DNA from: Solibacillus sp. FSL H8-0538
Lineage (GTDB): Bacteria > Bacillota > Bacilli > Bacillales_A > Planococcaceae
NCBI RefSeq assembly: GCF_038003525.1
Contig: NZ_JBBOPI010000002.1
Coordinates: 62,001 to 126,000, forward strand
DNA: 64,000 nt
Direction of reading: 5' to 3'
Positions within the stretch are counted from its first letter, which is position 1. Each line of letters opens with the position of its first letter. The notes beneath the pieces are model-generated. The model was given only the letters and a program-made list of their open reading frames with translations, was not told the origin of the DNA and ran no database searches. The position numbers and the translations under genes are program-made. Below, piece after piece: positions 34,781 to 43,470 of the stretch.

Positions 34781-36331
34781 TTAGCCAGTGCCGGGTAAGT
34801 AGTCAGCCATGAATAATTGTTCGGTAATGGGCTGCTCATGTCTCATTTTTTGTACATAGTTTACTAGTGTTTTATAGCCAGCTACTGGTTCTAGTAAATC
34901 GATATGTTCGTTGACGATTGTTTGGATAGCCTCGCCAAAACGTGTGCCGAGGTCTTTCTTTAGCCAAATGATATAGGCGATGTAGTGCTCGACTGTTGTC
35001 CAGCCTGTTTTTGCATTGCGTCCTTTGCCTGTTGTTGTTTTCAGTAGTTTTTTAGATTGCTTCAGGAGCTTGTTTAAGGAGCTGTTTGAGATGCCGATTT
35101 CGCTGCATAGTTCTTTTTGGGTACGCCAAATAAACGGTTCCGATGATGATTTTTCGGCCGAAATCCAGTTTGTGATATCTTGTTCCCACTCATGTAAATG
35201 ACTGCGTGTGCGGTCTTCTCGCGCTTTTTTATGCTTGTACCAAATCGTTTTCCCAAATGAAACAGGCATGTCCATTTCAGTACATACATATAATGATAGT
35301 AGCTGCTCGACGTATTCTTTTTTTGGTCCGTGGTAGCTGCCTGAATAGGCAGATGCTAGGATTGTTTTGATGTCTTGCGGCTTTAACGGTGCGTGTAAGT
35401 TTGAGTTGTATTCGTCGAGTAAATCGTACGCATACGCTTGATCACGTCCGTCTTGATAGCACACTAAAGCAAGCGTAAATAACATGTTATTACGCCCGAT
35501 TTGTCCTTTTTGTCCTTGTACGGCCTTTGTATGTATGAGTTGGCGGAACCAATCTGCGTTTAAGAGTGCGGAGCTTGTTGTTTTTTGTGGCACAACGTAT
35601 AGCTCGCGTCCTTCGTCTGCATCTTTTCGTTGGGACCATGCAATTAATGTTGATGGATCGTATGTTGCTAACTCATTAAACCATCGCACGTTTTTCGTAT
35701 TAGGCGTGCGGAAAAAGCCAAAGTCGTTGCAGAGTAGGTCTGCTTCGACGCTTGATAAGCTGCGTTTTATATTGTCCGCAATGCGCTTTGCGACTTTTAA
35801 GCTGCGGAAGTTATATTTATTGGAAATGAAAAATGGTTTTGTTAAGGCGAAGTACACCTGATATCCTCTATCTGACTTTAGAATGAGCGTTGGTTGGCCG
35901 ATGCATTCATCTATACATGCTAGTAAAATATCATTTACACTATGACGCTGCGTGTCGATGTCGATGACGAATGTATTGATTTGCAGGAGATTCTTTTCTT
36001 CAAAACCTTTAATTGTTTCACGTTTGTCATCTGCGTAGTAGTAGCGACGGAATACGTTTGGTGTGAAGTGTGAAATGCGATCCGCTTGCTCGATTAACGT
36101 TTCTTTTGAGGTAATGATGTAGCCTTTCACGCCACATTCAAAATGGCTTTTATCGCGCACAGCAAAGACAGCCCCTTTTTTATGGAGCTTATCGAGCTGC
36201 TTTGCTCTGCGTTGGAGATCAGCTGGTGCTTTTGATGATTTTGGATTGTATGTAAGTAGTCCTTCATGAAGGATTGTATTAAAGACATTTGTGAGCTTAT
36301 CCGTTTGCCCAGAAAACGCAAAAATAGCCAA
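34781..36331 (-). CDS. Plasmid replication primase (AEP-like with PriCT_1), copy 1
   Basis: A replication protein of about 516 aa. An archaeo-eukaryotic primase-like catalytic region has FVIDIDTQRHS (metal-binding D-x-D) and SDRGYQVYF. A PriCT_1 domain (IGRNNMLFTLALVCYQDG) and a C-terminal helix-turn-helix region follow. I favour TTG 36331 because GGGGGAG lies 9 bases upstream and the N-terminal length then matches the paralogue at 56961-58514; an ATG (36349) and a longer frame to 36430 exist. No iterons are adjacent, but octamer arrays D-F and a possible small RNA lie upstream. Confidence 0.82.
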   Translation of the reverse strand: MAIFAFSGQTDKLTNVFNTILHEGLLTYNPKSSKAPADLQRRAKQLDKLHKKGAVFAVRDKSHFECGVKGYIITSKETLIEQADRISHFTPNVFRRYYYADDKRETIKGFEEKNLLQINTFVIDIDTQRHSVNDILLACIDECIGQPTLILKSDRGYQVYFALTKPFFISNKYNFRSLKVAKRIADNIKRSLSSVEADLLCNDFGFFRTPNTKNVRWFNELATYDPSTLIAWSQRKDADEGRELYVVPQKTTSSALLNADWFRQLIHTKAVQGQKGQIGRNNMLFTLALVCYQDGRDQAYAYDLLDEYNSNLHAPLKPQDIKTILASAYSGSYHGPKKEYVEQLLSLYVCTEMDMPVSFGKTIWYKHKKAREDRTRSHLHEWEQDITNWISAEKSSSEPFIWRTQKELCSEIGISNSSLNKLLKQSKKLLKTTTGKGRNAKTGWTTVEHYIAYIIWLKKDLGTRFGEAIQTIVNEHIDLLEPVAGYKTLVNYVQKMRHEQPITEQLFMADYLPGTG

Positions 36332-36435
36332 TAGCGAGTCCTCCCCCATGAGTGAGTGAACGCTACTAGCTATAAACCTACGAAATTTGGGTACACTAAA
36401 AAAAAGTGCACAAATACAATTTTCAATCATCTTTA

Positions 36436-36464
36436 TTGAAAATTAAATCTCGCCTTGTTATAAT
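36436..36464 (+). promoter_or_regulatory. Sigma-A-type promoter divergent from primase gene 1
   Basis: TTGAAA (36436-36441), a 17-base spacer, and a consensus TATAAT (36459-36464) on the plus strand. No protein gene follows, so it likely drives the small RNA candidate. Confidence 0.65.
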
Positions 36465-36470
36465 CATTAC

Positions 36471-36625
36471 AGTTTATAGTTAATAAATACATAACTGATG
36501 TGTTGGTAGCACAAAGTTATGCATACTGCTGTCGTTCACGATTTAATTGTGATCGATTAGGCAAAAATGGTGAAGTCATTCCTTGTCCGGCCAAAGACAA
36601 GTTGGAATGGCTTCTTTTTATTTTC
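36471..36625 (+). ncRNA. Candidate small RNA upstream of primase gene 1
   Basis: A near-consensus promoter is followed after about 100 bases by a strong terminator: CATTCCTTGTC pairing with GACAAG-TTGGAATG, then CTTTTTATTTT (36572-36622). Between them no reading frame has a ribosome binding site. Position immediately upstream of, and divergent from, a replication gene suggests a plasmid copy-control or stability RNA. This function is inference. Confidence 0.55.
36572..36622 (+). terminator. Terminator of small RNA candidate
   Basis: A long stem with GTCATTCCTTGTC on the left and GACAAGTTGGAATGGC on the right, loop CGGCCAAA, followed by a T-rich tail. Confidence 0.8.
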
Positions 36626-36702
36626 CCTAACACTTATTTACATAGATTATAGGACTTCCAAAACGTTGATGCAATAGCATTTTTCGCGTTTTCCCGTTCT
36701 CG

Positions 36703-36774
36703 TATATAAATATACGAGTATACTAATAGTTAGTTATATTCGTATTCGCATATATTAATATGTACGTATACGTT
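36703..36774. repeat. Octamer array D (9 units)
   Basis: Nine in-phase 8-bp units, for example TATATAAA, TATACGAG, TATACTAA, TATATTCG, TATATTAA, TATACGTT. Three are degenerate (TAGTTAGT, TATTCGCA, TATGTACG). It lies about 370 bp upstream of primase gene 1. Confidence 0.78.
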
Positions 36775-36812
36775 CTTTAAACGTTCATTTACAGCCATTC
36801 TTGAACGTGAAC

Positions 36813-36884
36813 TATATGTATAAATTGGTATACGGGTATATAGATATAGGCATTTATCTATATACCCATATATCTATATATTTT
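36813..36884. repeat. Octamer array E (9 units)
   Basis: Nine in-phase units, including TATATGTA, TATACGGG, TATATAGA, TATACCCA, TATATCTA and TATATTTT, with TAAATTGG, TATAGGCA and TTTATCTA degenerate. It is separated from array D by 38 bp and is not in the same 8-bp phase, so it is a distinct array. Confidence 0.78.
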
Positions 36885-37334
36885 TGGGGGTAACTTTAGA
36901 TTTTGGGGAAATAGCCGTTCATGAGGGGCTTTTTTTGTCGATTAGAACGGATCTTGACTCAAACTAGTTTCGGCTTTTGTTCGTAGATACGAAGAGATAA
37001 CTTTCATAGCTGCCTAAGTAAGGACCGCATCTCGTACGATTTTGACCGAGATGTGTCTTTCTATTTTTTTCTGCGCAATAATGCCAAAAGAATATACAAC
37101 TCAAAATATGATAGCAAGTGAAGCTAAGTAGCATTAAGAAAAGCCAAAAATATTACGATGGTAGTGAGGAAGAATCGTCGCGTAAGTATCCTCTAACGTT
37201 TGTTTATAACCTGTTTCATCATCGTTTCTCCCTTAGATAAAAGTTCATTTTCTTTCTTCCTCATTCCCCTACTCCTTCTACCAGCTGGACCCCAAACGTT
37301 CATGTAGCAGGGTTTTCATTCTAGACATCCAAGA

Positions 37335-37374
37335 TATACGGGTATATCCGTATATGCATATACCTATATACTTT
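37335..37374. repeat. Octamer array F (5 x TATAYNNN)
   Basis: Five perfect units: TATACGGG, TATATCCG, TATATGCA, TATACCTA, TATACTTT. It is the third array in the non-coding stretch between primase gene 1 and the SDR gene. Confidence 0.82.
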
Positions 37375-37640
37375 GAAGAGGACTTCCTTGAAACTAACAT
37401 CCCCCCTACCACTATAAAACAAAAAGCTGATGAAATTTCGTCTGGTGTCTATCATCAAAACGATAATTCATTTCTACTTTTGCTCCTATATTGGCGATTC
37501 GAAAAGGTTGGCTCCTAATGAGGCGTTTTAGTAGCCTCTAATTTAATTTACGAGGGTTCAAAATAAATTAATCATATTTTCCCATCCAAAGAATACTATG
37601 GACTGTAGGAGATTTACGATAATTTTTAGGGGTGATATCA

Positions 37641-38381
37641 ATGGGGAAATTTGAAAACAAAGTAGTATTAATTACAGGCGGTTCGCGTGGACAAGGTGCT
37701 GCACATGCTCGAGCATTTGTTGGCGAAGGCGCAAAGGTAGTTATTACCGACGTATTGGTGCAAGAAGGACAAGCATTAGCAGCGGAGTTAGGTGATAATG
37801 TCACATTCTTTAAACATGACGTAACATCAGAAGCAGAGTGGTTAGCCGTTGTAGAAGATACAGAAGCTAAATACGGTCCAATTAGCGTACTTGTCAACAA
37901 TGCAGGGATTGTTATTAGTAAAACGTTAGAAGAAATCACAGAAGCGGACTATCGCAAAGTAATCGACATCAACCAAGTCGGCGTTTTTTTAGGGATGAAA
38001 ACGGTGGCACCCTCCCTAAAGAAAGTAACAAATGGCGCCATTATCAATATTTCTTCCATTAACGGACTAAGGGGAGGTCCTGGTACAATCTCTTATGATG
38101 CCTCTAAATTTGCAGTGCGAGGGATGACAAAGTCCGCTGCCATCGAACTAGCACCTTTTGGCATTCGTGTAAATTCGATTCACCCTGGTGTCATATTAAC
38201 GCCAATGGTCCAGCAAGAAGGCATTGAAGATTCGGTGAGCCAATTAGCTGAATCGATCCCGCTACAACGTGTTGCGCAACCAGAGGAAGTGTCAAAATTA
38301 GTCTTATTCTTGGCGGAAGATGCCAGCTATTCAACGGGGTCTGAATTCATTCTAGATGGTGGATTAACCGCTAAATATTAA
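37641..38381 (+). CDS. SDR-family oxidoreductase
   Basis: A 246-aa short-chain dehydrogenase. NAD(P)-binding TGGSRGQG (about 12-19), an Asp after the second strand (ITDV) that favours NAD, NNAG (about 84-87), catalytic Ser in INISSING and Y-x-x-x-K in YDASK. It is closest in pattern to 3-alpha/20-beta-hydroxysteroid-dehydrogenase-type SDRs. The true substrate is unknown. ATG 37641 follows AGGGGTGA; the frame's earlier start is unsupported. Confidence 0.9.
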   Translation: MGKFENKVVLITGGSRGQGAAHARAFVGEGAKVVITDVLVQEGQALAAELGDNVTFFKHDVTSEAEWLAVVEDTEAKYGPISVLVNNAGIVISKTLEEITEADYRKVIDINQVGVFLGMKTVAPSLKKVTNGAIINISSINGLRGGPGTISYDASKFAVRGMTKSAAIELAPFGIRVNSIHPGVILTPMVQQEGIEDSVSQLAESIPLQRVAQPEEVSKLVLFLAEDASYSTGSEFILDGGLTAKY

Positions 38382-38406
38382 TTGATCCAACATCCGTCAG
38401 GTAAAA

Positions 38407-38760
38407 TTAAGGGGTTGTTTCCTCAAAGTTTAGCTGAATGACTTCTTCTGTTTTACTATCAAATTCAATCGTGACGAAAAGCCCGAATTCTTTTTTACCT
38501 TCCTTCAAAATCAACTTAAATTTCTCAGTAGTGGATTGATTCCCGACCTTTCGACCTATATGTAAATAATCCGTCACTTGTGCATTTGGATATTTTTTAG
38601 CAGCCTTTTCGATTGCGAGAATACCCCATTTTGCATATGAGGGATTAGGCTTTACTTGTATTGTTGAAGCATTTACTAGATTGACATAGATCATTGGAAT
38701 CGTATAAATTGATGTAGCCAAAAGAATCGTAATAAAAAGTTTTCTCACATCTAAACCCAC
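38407..38760 (-). CDS. DUF3889-family secreted protein (YqzG/YhdC-like)
   Basis: A protein of about 117 aa with an N-terminal signal sequence (FITILLATSIYTIPMIY) and the family core YAKWGILAIEKAAKKYPNAQ, then DYLHIGRK. This matches the small exported DUF3889 proteins of Bacillus, whose function is unknown. The start is uncertain: GTG 38760 or GTG 38748, neither with a strong ribosome binding site. It converges on the SDR gene. Confidence 0.78.
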   Translation of the reverse strand: MGLDVRKLFITILLATSIYTIPMIYVNLVNASTIQVKPNPSYAKWGILAIEKAAKKYPNAQVTDYLHIGRKVGNQSTTEKFKLILKEGKKEFGLFVTIEFDSKTEEVIQLNFEETTP

Positions 38761-39040
38761 TTTCTTTTTTTGTTAATATGCCACTTTAAAACCGGTCCTA
38801 TGTAAAAAAAATTCAGAAAAACATGGTATTAAATACTTTCGCAAGGCCTCTTTAAAACGCCTCAGTAGGCAATTAACATATACCTATTCATATTGGGTCC
38901 CGTAAGAAAAATAGCTGCGTATGCAATATTTTATGCAGAATATGCGTCAGTGCATTTTCCTTTAGAAATAGCAGATTCCTTATCCTACAAGGGCTTCAAA
39001 CGTAGTTGTATAAAAATATGCATAACAACCGCAAACGAGA

Positions 39041-39082
39041 AAAAGCTCGAAACGCTGATATAACAGTGTTTCGAGCTTTTTT
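39041..39082. terminator. Bidirectional terminator-like hairpin
   Basis: AAAAGCTCGAAACGCTG pairs almost perfectly with CAGTGTTTCGAGCTTTT, with A and T runs on both sides. No intact gene ends beside it. Confidence 0.8.
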
Positions 39083-39102
39083 GTGTATTACCAAACTTTT
39101 AT

Positions 39103-39160
39103 TTGGGAACGTTTATTAGGTTTAATTTGTATACTTTATAAATCCTTGTTGCACTAAAGC
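39103..39160. repeat. TTTGGGAACGTTTAT repeat, copy 1
   Basis: About 58 bp (TTTGGGAACGTTTATTAGG, then TATACTTTATAAATC and GTTGCAC) closely matching 40741-40799, with a shorter copy at 41127-41160. Confidence 0.7.
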
Positions 39161-39325
39161 ACCCTTTTAGTTGAAGAAGTCGCTAAATACTGTTATGAAA
39201 ATACTGCACTAATATCAGATAAATGGCTTCCTTCTAAATACGATCAAAGTATAGATAATATAGTTTAAATTCCCATAAAATAGCTAACCGGCTTTGTATT
39301 CTCTTTTCTAAGAGAGGCATTTAGA

Positions 39326-40159
39326 TTACAAAGGTAAGCCTTTCTCTAAAGAAGATACCCAATTTTTCTTTAAAAATGGGATAATCCAAATCAAACCTAA
39401 CACGATTAGAATAGTCGCACCAATTAAAATTGTTAAAATAGGAGGAGTTGACGTTGCCTGAATGTCTGTATTTAAATTAAACCAAAAGTATATATCCCTC
39501 AGAGCAACTACTGAGTTAAAAACAATATGTATGAGTATGGGAGTAACGAGACTCTTGGTTTTAATAAACCATATGCACATTATAATGCCAATTATTGTTG
39601 TCCCGAATATATTATCTAAGTGCAATGTTCCAAATAAGATTGATGAAAAGATTATTCCTTTTTTCACCCCAAATTTATAAGATAACCTTCCTAATAAGAA
39701 ACCTCTAAAAATTATTTCCTCACATATTGGGGCAATCAGAACTAAAGTAATTATCTTAAAAATAAAAATCCATAAAACTGTCTCTTGGTTCACGGGCAAA
39801 ACATCTGATTCGCTTGGAGATTGGGGAAAAACAACAAACAATATCGCAGTTACAAATAATAATAAACCCAATCCTGTGAACATCGGCATAATCACAGAAG
39901 CAAAAATTGTTCTAACTTTAACTGATTCCTTCGGCTTTTTTAAAAAGAATTTTAAAGAACTGTTGCACTGATTCAACTTTATTGTAAACCAGTAAACAGG
40001 AACAATATACATAATAAAAACAATCATTATTCTTGTCTTTCCTTCGCTTGGTATTTCTTTAATTAATGGGAAAGAAGAGACAAAAATGCTTACTATAATC
40101 GTTGAGATTATCCATATTAAAAGATTTCTTATTTTTGTGACTTGAAAAACACTATTCAT
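39326..40159 (-). CDS. CPBP-family intramembrane glutamic protease
   Basis: A 277-aa membrane protein with about eight hydrophobic helices. The CPBP (Abi/CAAX-like) signature is present: CEEIIFRGFLLG (E-E-x-x-x-R), FGTLHLDN and HIVFNSV carrying the catalytic/metal-like Glu and His residues. In Gram-positives such proteins act in bacteriocin self-immunity or prenyl-protein processing; no bacteriocin gene is visible here. AAGGAAAGG lies before the ATG. Confidence 0.88.
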   Translation of the reverse strand: MNSVFQVTKIRNLLIWIISTIIVSIFVSSFPLIKEIPSEGKTRIMIVFIMYIVPVYWFTIKLNQCNSSLKFFLKKPKESVKVRTIFASVIMPMFTGLGLLLFVTAILFVVFPQSPSESDVLPVNQETVLWIFIFKIITLVLIAPICEEIIFRGFLLGRLSYKFGVKKGIIFSSILFGTLHLDNIFGTTIIGIIMCIWFIKTKSLVTPILIHIVFNSVVALRDIYFWFNLNTDIQATSTPPILTILIGATILIVLGLIWIIPFLKKNWVSSLEKGLPL

Positions 40160-40232
40160 TTATAATCCTTTCCTTCCAAGTACCCGTAGATATTAATATT
40201 ATTTCAAATCAAATGAATCTTGGTTTTGTCTA

Positions 40233-40442
40233 TTAAATCAGCCTTTCTGGTTCTTCAGCATACCATTCAGCAAAACCGCAATTACTACATATATATGGAT
40301 TTACTGTAGTGTTTTTCTTATTCGAGAGAAATCTATCTCCTTCTGGATTTTTAACTATCAGTCCTTTAAATCCATTATCAATAAAACATTTAATTAATTT
40401 ACTTCCACATTTTTCACAGTTTTTTTCTTGTTGATCCCTCAA
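40233..40442 (-). CDS. Small zinc-ribbon protein
   Basis: About 69 aa. TTG 40442 has GAGGTGA at a fitting distance; a GTG at 40451 lies within that site. Two C-x-x-C pairs, CEKC near the N terminus and CSNC near the C terminus (YICSNCGFAEWYAEEPE), form a nucleic-acid-type zinc ribbon. The pattern is common in uncharacterised Bacillus proteins. No partner gene. Confidence 0.68.
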   Translation of the reverse strand: MRDQQEKNCEKCGSKLIKCFIDNGFKGLIVKNPEGDRFLSNKKNTTVNPYICSNCGFAEWYAEEPERLI

Positions 40443-40694
40443 CCTTTTCACCTCGAAAATAATATTTTTTAGATTAAACTCGTTTCACAGGAATATTTCA
40501 TTAGATTTTAATTTGTTAATATTTACTATACTTTTCTACGTTCTGATTCATATAAAGTTTCAATTTAAAAAATCCACTTCATTATTTACTTAACGCATTC
40601 ACATTTTTATTGAACTTACCTGCTGCGTTAGTTGAAGAAAAAATTCACCCAATGCGTGGTTTGGAGGCATACTAATCATAGGCAGCCAAAAGCA

Positions 40695-40722
40695 AACACC
40701 CCATTCAATTGAATGGGGTGTT
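40695..40722. terminator. Bidirectional terminator
   Basis: AACACCCCATTC and GAATGGGGTGTT form a perfect 12-bp stem around AATT, followed by TTTTATT on the plus strand and TTTGCTTTT on the minus strand. Confidence 0.8.
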
Positions 40723-40740
40723 TTATTCCCTAACTTCCAT

Positions 40741-40799
40741 TTGGGAACGTTTATCAGGTTTATCTTGTATGCTTTATAAATCGTTGTTGCACCAAAATC
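40741..40799. repeat. TTTGGGAACGTTTAT repeat, copy 2
   Basis: Matches 39103-39160 with few differences (TTATCAGGTTTATCTTGTAT versus the first copy). Both copies lie just before a minus-strand gene end. Confidence 0.7.
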
Positions 40800-40857
40800 C
40801 TCGTTAATTGGACTGGCTTTTTTGATTTGGGTATTCCTAAAGCATAATATTTAAATA

Positions 40858-41025
40858 TTATGCTTTAGTTGAACATTCTTTACAGATAAACTTGCCTTCT
40901 AGATTTAAAAAAGCTTTGATTTCAGTAAATCCTTTTCTTTTCGGATATTTAAGTTGTACAAATACTTCTTGATCACCTTTAATTTCTGTATTACACTTCA
41001 TACATTTTGGAATTATTAATGCCAT
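40858..41025 (-). CDS. Small zinc-ribbon protein (transporter-annotated family)
   Basis: About 55 aa from the ATG at 41025, 7 bases after GGAGG. Contains KCMKCNTEIKG and ICKECS, two C-x-x-C pairs flanking a beta segment. In Bacillus, similar proteins are labelled as hydroxamate-transport related, but nothing in the sequence supports transport. Function unknown. Confidence 0.65.
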   Translation of the reverse strand: MALIIPKCMKCNTEIKGDQEVFVQLKYPKRKGFTEIKAFLNLEGKFICKECSTKA

Positions 41026-41202
41026 CATATACCCTCCTATCCGCAATAATACTATGTCTATACTTTATTACGATTGAGATGTCTAGACGTTTCAATTTCA
41101 ATATAATTTTGTTAACAAAGTTTTATTTGGGAACGTTTATTGTATATGCTATTTATAAACTATTTAATTAATAAATGGTCATTGAATACTCATTTTCTAT
41201 TT

Positions 41203-41679
41203 CTAATCAAAAATGATGTGTATGTATTTTTCAGTCTTTAAATTCTCAAGATGATGTAGTTCAATGTCTTCGATAATAATCTGTCTTTTTTTCAGTATTT
41301 GATTATAGTCTTCTGCCCAAAAACGGATCAACTCAGCTGCGTGTTCTTTTTTAATAGATTGTCTTAAATAATTTAATAAGTCATTTAAAAATGTTGAATT
41401 CCAATTCCCTTCGATACAGTAAACATACGGTTGATAATTATAATTCTCCAAATCAGACGGTGGATTTTCCCATTCAAATATTTTCAAGCGACCAAAAGCT
41501 GATTCATCTGGTGCATGTAAAATCTTTGCATCATCAGGCATTAAATGCCATGTTTGTTCAGGTGTTTCTTGCGTAATTGGATATAATTTTTTTAACTCTC
41601 TCACTGTAATTTTTGTAATTCCAGTACAATCAATCGTTGGTAAAGGCTCATTTGCTACAAGTACAGAATATAAAGTCAT
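41203..41679 (-). CDS. Hypothetical protein
   Basis: A 158-aa protein with a clean AAGGAG site before ATG 41679. I do not recognise the family. It is acidic and aromatic-rich (KIFEWENPPSDLENYNYQPY), with a helical middle (FLNDLLNYLRQSIKKEHAAEL). It has no signal peptide or membrane segment. Size and composition recall immunity proteins of polymorphic toxin systems, but no toxin gene is adjacent. Confidence 0.6.
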   Translation of the reverse strand: MTLYSVLVANEPLPTIDCTGITKITVRELKKLYPITQETPEQTWHLMPDDAKILHAPDESAFGRLKIFEWENPPSDLENYNYQPYVYCIEGNWNSTFLNDLLNYLRQSIKKEHAAELIRFWAEDYNQILKKRQIIIEDIELHHLENLKTEKYIHIIFD

Positions 41680-41981
41680 TGGGTATCTCCTTTTCTAAAA
41701 TATTATTCATGATAATTTAATATTTTCGACAAATAGTTTGAAAAACCTTGTAAATAGGTTCCCAAAAGCGGTGTTTGGGGACATTGGATCTACGTCAAGA
41801 TTTTAGACACACTTTGCTTAACTTTTTTGTTGCGCAACATCCATTTTTTAGTGTTCCACATCTCGAGTAGCCCGTCAAAGTGAAAAGAGCCTTTGACCGC
41901 CTACTCGGGATGTAGAGCGGAAATGATAGGAAGTTGCGCCCGAAAAATGTGGTGGGGAATGTGTGGTTTTACCCTCGTTTA

Positions 41982-42801
41982 TTATGCTACTGCTCGGCAC
42001 ATTTTTTCATAGGCATCAGGTGTGAAATAACCGATGCTACCATGAATACGTTTGCGGTTATACCAGCCCTCAATATACTTAAATAAGGCAATACGTGCTG
42101 TTTCAAAGCCATCATATCGCTTTCTATATACTTCATCTTTTTTTAGCGTAGCGTGGAATGATTCGATACACGCATTGTCATAAGGGCAACCTTTTCGGCT
42201 AAATGATGGGATCATCTCATACTTCTTTAAGCGTTTTTGAAAATCTTCACTTGTATATTGCGACCCTAAATCTGTGTGGATAATAAGACCAGGTGCAGGC
42301 TTTTGGTCTGCCACAGCGTTGTCAAGTGCGATTAAAACTAGATCTACCGTCATTCTACGGGCAAATTCATAGCCGACAATTTTCTTTGTATGTAGGTCTA
42401 AAACCGACGCCAAATAACACCAACCGTCACGCAGTGTGTGAATATACGTAATATCTGCCACCCATTTTTGATTGATGGCTTCGGTTGTAAAGTCTTGTTC
42501 CAGCACGTTTTCACGCGCCTCCACTGGTGTTTTCGATGACGCCGGTTTGTACTTTTTTTGTAATGTTCGAACGAATGCCTGCTCGTTTCATAATGCGCTG
42601 TATGCGATCAATACTGCCTGTATATCCTTCTCGTTTCAGGATTTCAAAAATCTTTGGTGCGCCGTATCGCTCATCACTTTCTTTGTGAATAATTCGAATA
42701 CGTGCCAGCAGTTTTTCATTGGCAACATGGTAGCTATTGGGCTTCTTCTGAAACGATTGATAATACGTACTTTTTGGCATCTTTAATACACGACACATCA
42801 A
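41982..42801 (-). pseudogene. IS3 orfB transposase, frameshifted
   Basis: DDE integrase with VADITYIHTL (first Asp), HTDLGSQYTS (second Asp) and ACIESFHATLKKDE (Glu), preceded by the orfB N-terminal region (ERYGAPKIFEILKREGY). The frame breaks at a run of seven A/T bases at 42553-42559. With six bases the protein would read KKYKPASSKTPVEARE through the junction. It is a homopolymer slip, natural or a sequencing error. Confidence 0.88.
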
Positions 42802-42857
42802 CTGAACAGGTTGATGTTCGCTCTCTTTGGTAATATGGTCGATCAGCTCTTGGTCTT

Positions 42858-43118
42858 CTATTTTTGCGCGAATTTGGTCATAGCCTTTTTTAGGATTTCT
42901 ACCTCTTGTTTCAAGCGGAGGTTTTCTTTTTGGATCGCAACGACTTCCGCTGCAGTTAACTCGCCAGCCCCTTCAATTGGGGAATGTAGTTTAATCCATT
43001 TATAGATTGTTACTTCTGATACACCATATTCGCTTGATAGTTGGCTGACCGTTGTACCCGAGCGATAAAGCTCGACTACTGTTTGTTTGAACTCTTGATT
43101 ATATTTTTTTTGACTCAT
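42858..43118 (-). CDS. IS3-family orfA transposase protein
   Basis: An 86-aa protein with a helix-turn-helix (TTVSQLSSEYGVSEVTIYKW) and a leucine-rich coiled coil (LRLKQEVEILKKAM), the OrfA pattern of IS3/IS150 elements. OrfA normally binds the ends and joins OrfB through ribosomal frameshifting. Because orfB is broken here, transposition is unlikely. Confidence 0.9.
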   Translation of the reverse strand: MSQKKYNQEFKQTVVELYRSGTTVSQLSSEYGVSEVTIYKWIKLHSPIEGAGELTAAEVVAIQKENLRLKQEVEILKKAMTKFAQK

Positions 43119-43470
43119 GTTCGGACACGTCCTCTCGTTACCTCTATTTTAGTGAGTTAGGCGAGGTATGTCCATGCATCTATATTACATCCATTTTGTA
43201 TTCATGAGCAAAAGTAATTAACTTCCCTTGAATGCCTCTAAATTCATTTTGGTATGCTTTACCCTGTATATCGCAACTATGTTCATTTTCGAAATACACA
43301 CCAAAAGCGGTGTTTGGGGACATTTTTTGTTTTCAGTATACATTAGTAATTAGTTCGTTACCTCTTACCTCTTTTCTCGTTGATTTTAATTAAATTTATT
43401 GCAAGTTTACACAACGAAATGTAATATATAGTTAACATTTGCAATGTATATATTGCATTGGAGGCGTGAT
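43119..43470. other. Right end of IS3 and XRE promoter region
   Basis: 43175-43300 on the minus strand keeps an open fragment (ENEHSCDIQGKAYQNEFRG) of an unknown gene truncated by the IS. 43298-43325 carries the CAAAAGCGGTGTTTGGGGAC repeat. 43440-43457 is a palindrome at the XRE promoter. Confidence 0.5.
43440..43457. promoter_or_regulatory. Palindrome before XRE gene
   Basis: TGCAAT-GTATAT-ATTGCA, a perfect 6-bp inverted repeat 14 bases before the start codon. It is a likely autoregulatory operator for the small XRE protein. Confidence 0.6.

Larger units (their letters stand above)
36431..37640. other. Non-coding region with three octamer arrays
   Basis: About 1.2 kb without protein genes: promoter and small RNA candidate (36436-36625), array D, array E and array F, and an ACCGCATCTCG / CGAGATGTG hairpin near 37025-37060. 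The density of arrays here is the highest in the window. Confidence 0.7.
38761..39325. other. Intergenic region with terminator and repeats
   Basis: No gene. Holds the hairpin at 39041-39082, a repeat beginning TTTGGGAACGTTTATTAGG (39103-39160, also at 40741-40799 and in part at 41127-41160) and a TTGCACTAA / TTAGTTGAA inverted repeat at 39149-39175. Confidence 0.6.
40452..40857. other. Intergenic region with hairpins and repeat
   Basis: Holds a TTGAACTTA / TTAGTTGAA inverted repeat (40610-40636), a strong terminator-like hairpin (40695-40722) and the second TTTGGGAACGTTTAT repeat (40741-40799). No gene. Confidence 0.6.
41785..43174 (-). mobile_element. IS3-family insertion sequence, inactivated
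   Basis: About 1.39 kb. Approximate terminal inverted repeats: TGGATCTACGTC at the left end, and TGGACATACCTC read inward from the right (9 of 12 identical). It carries orfA and a split orfB on the minus strand. CAAAAGCGGTGTTTGGGGAC lies directly left of the element and again at about 43301-43320, suggesting insertion next to or into another repeat. I could not identify a clean target duplication. Confidence 0.8.
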
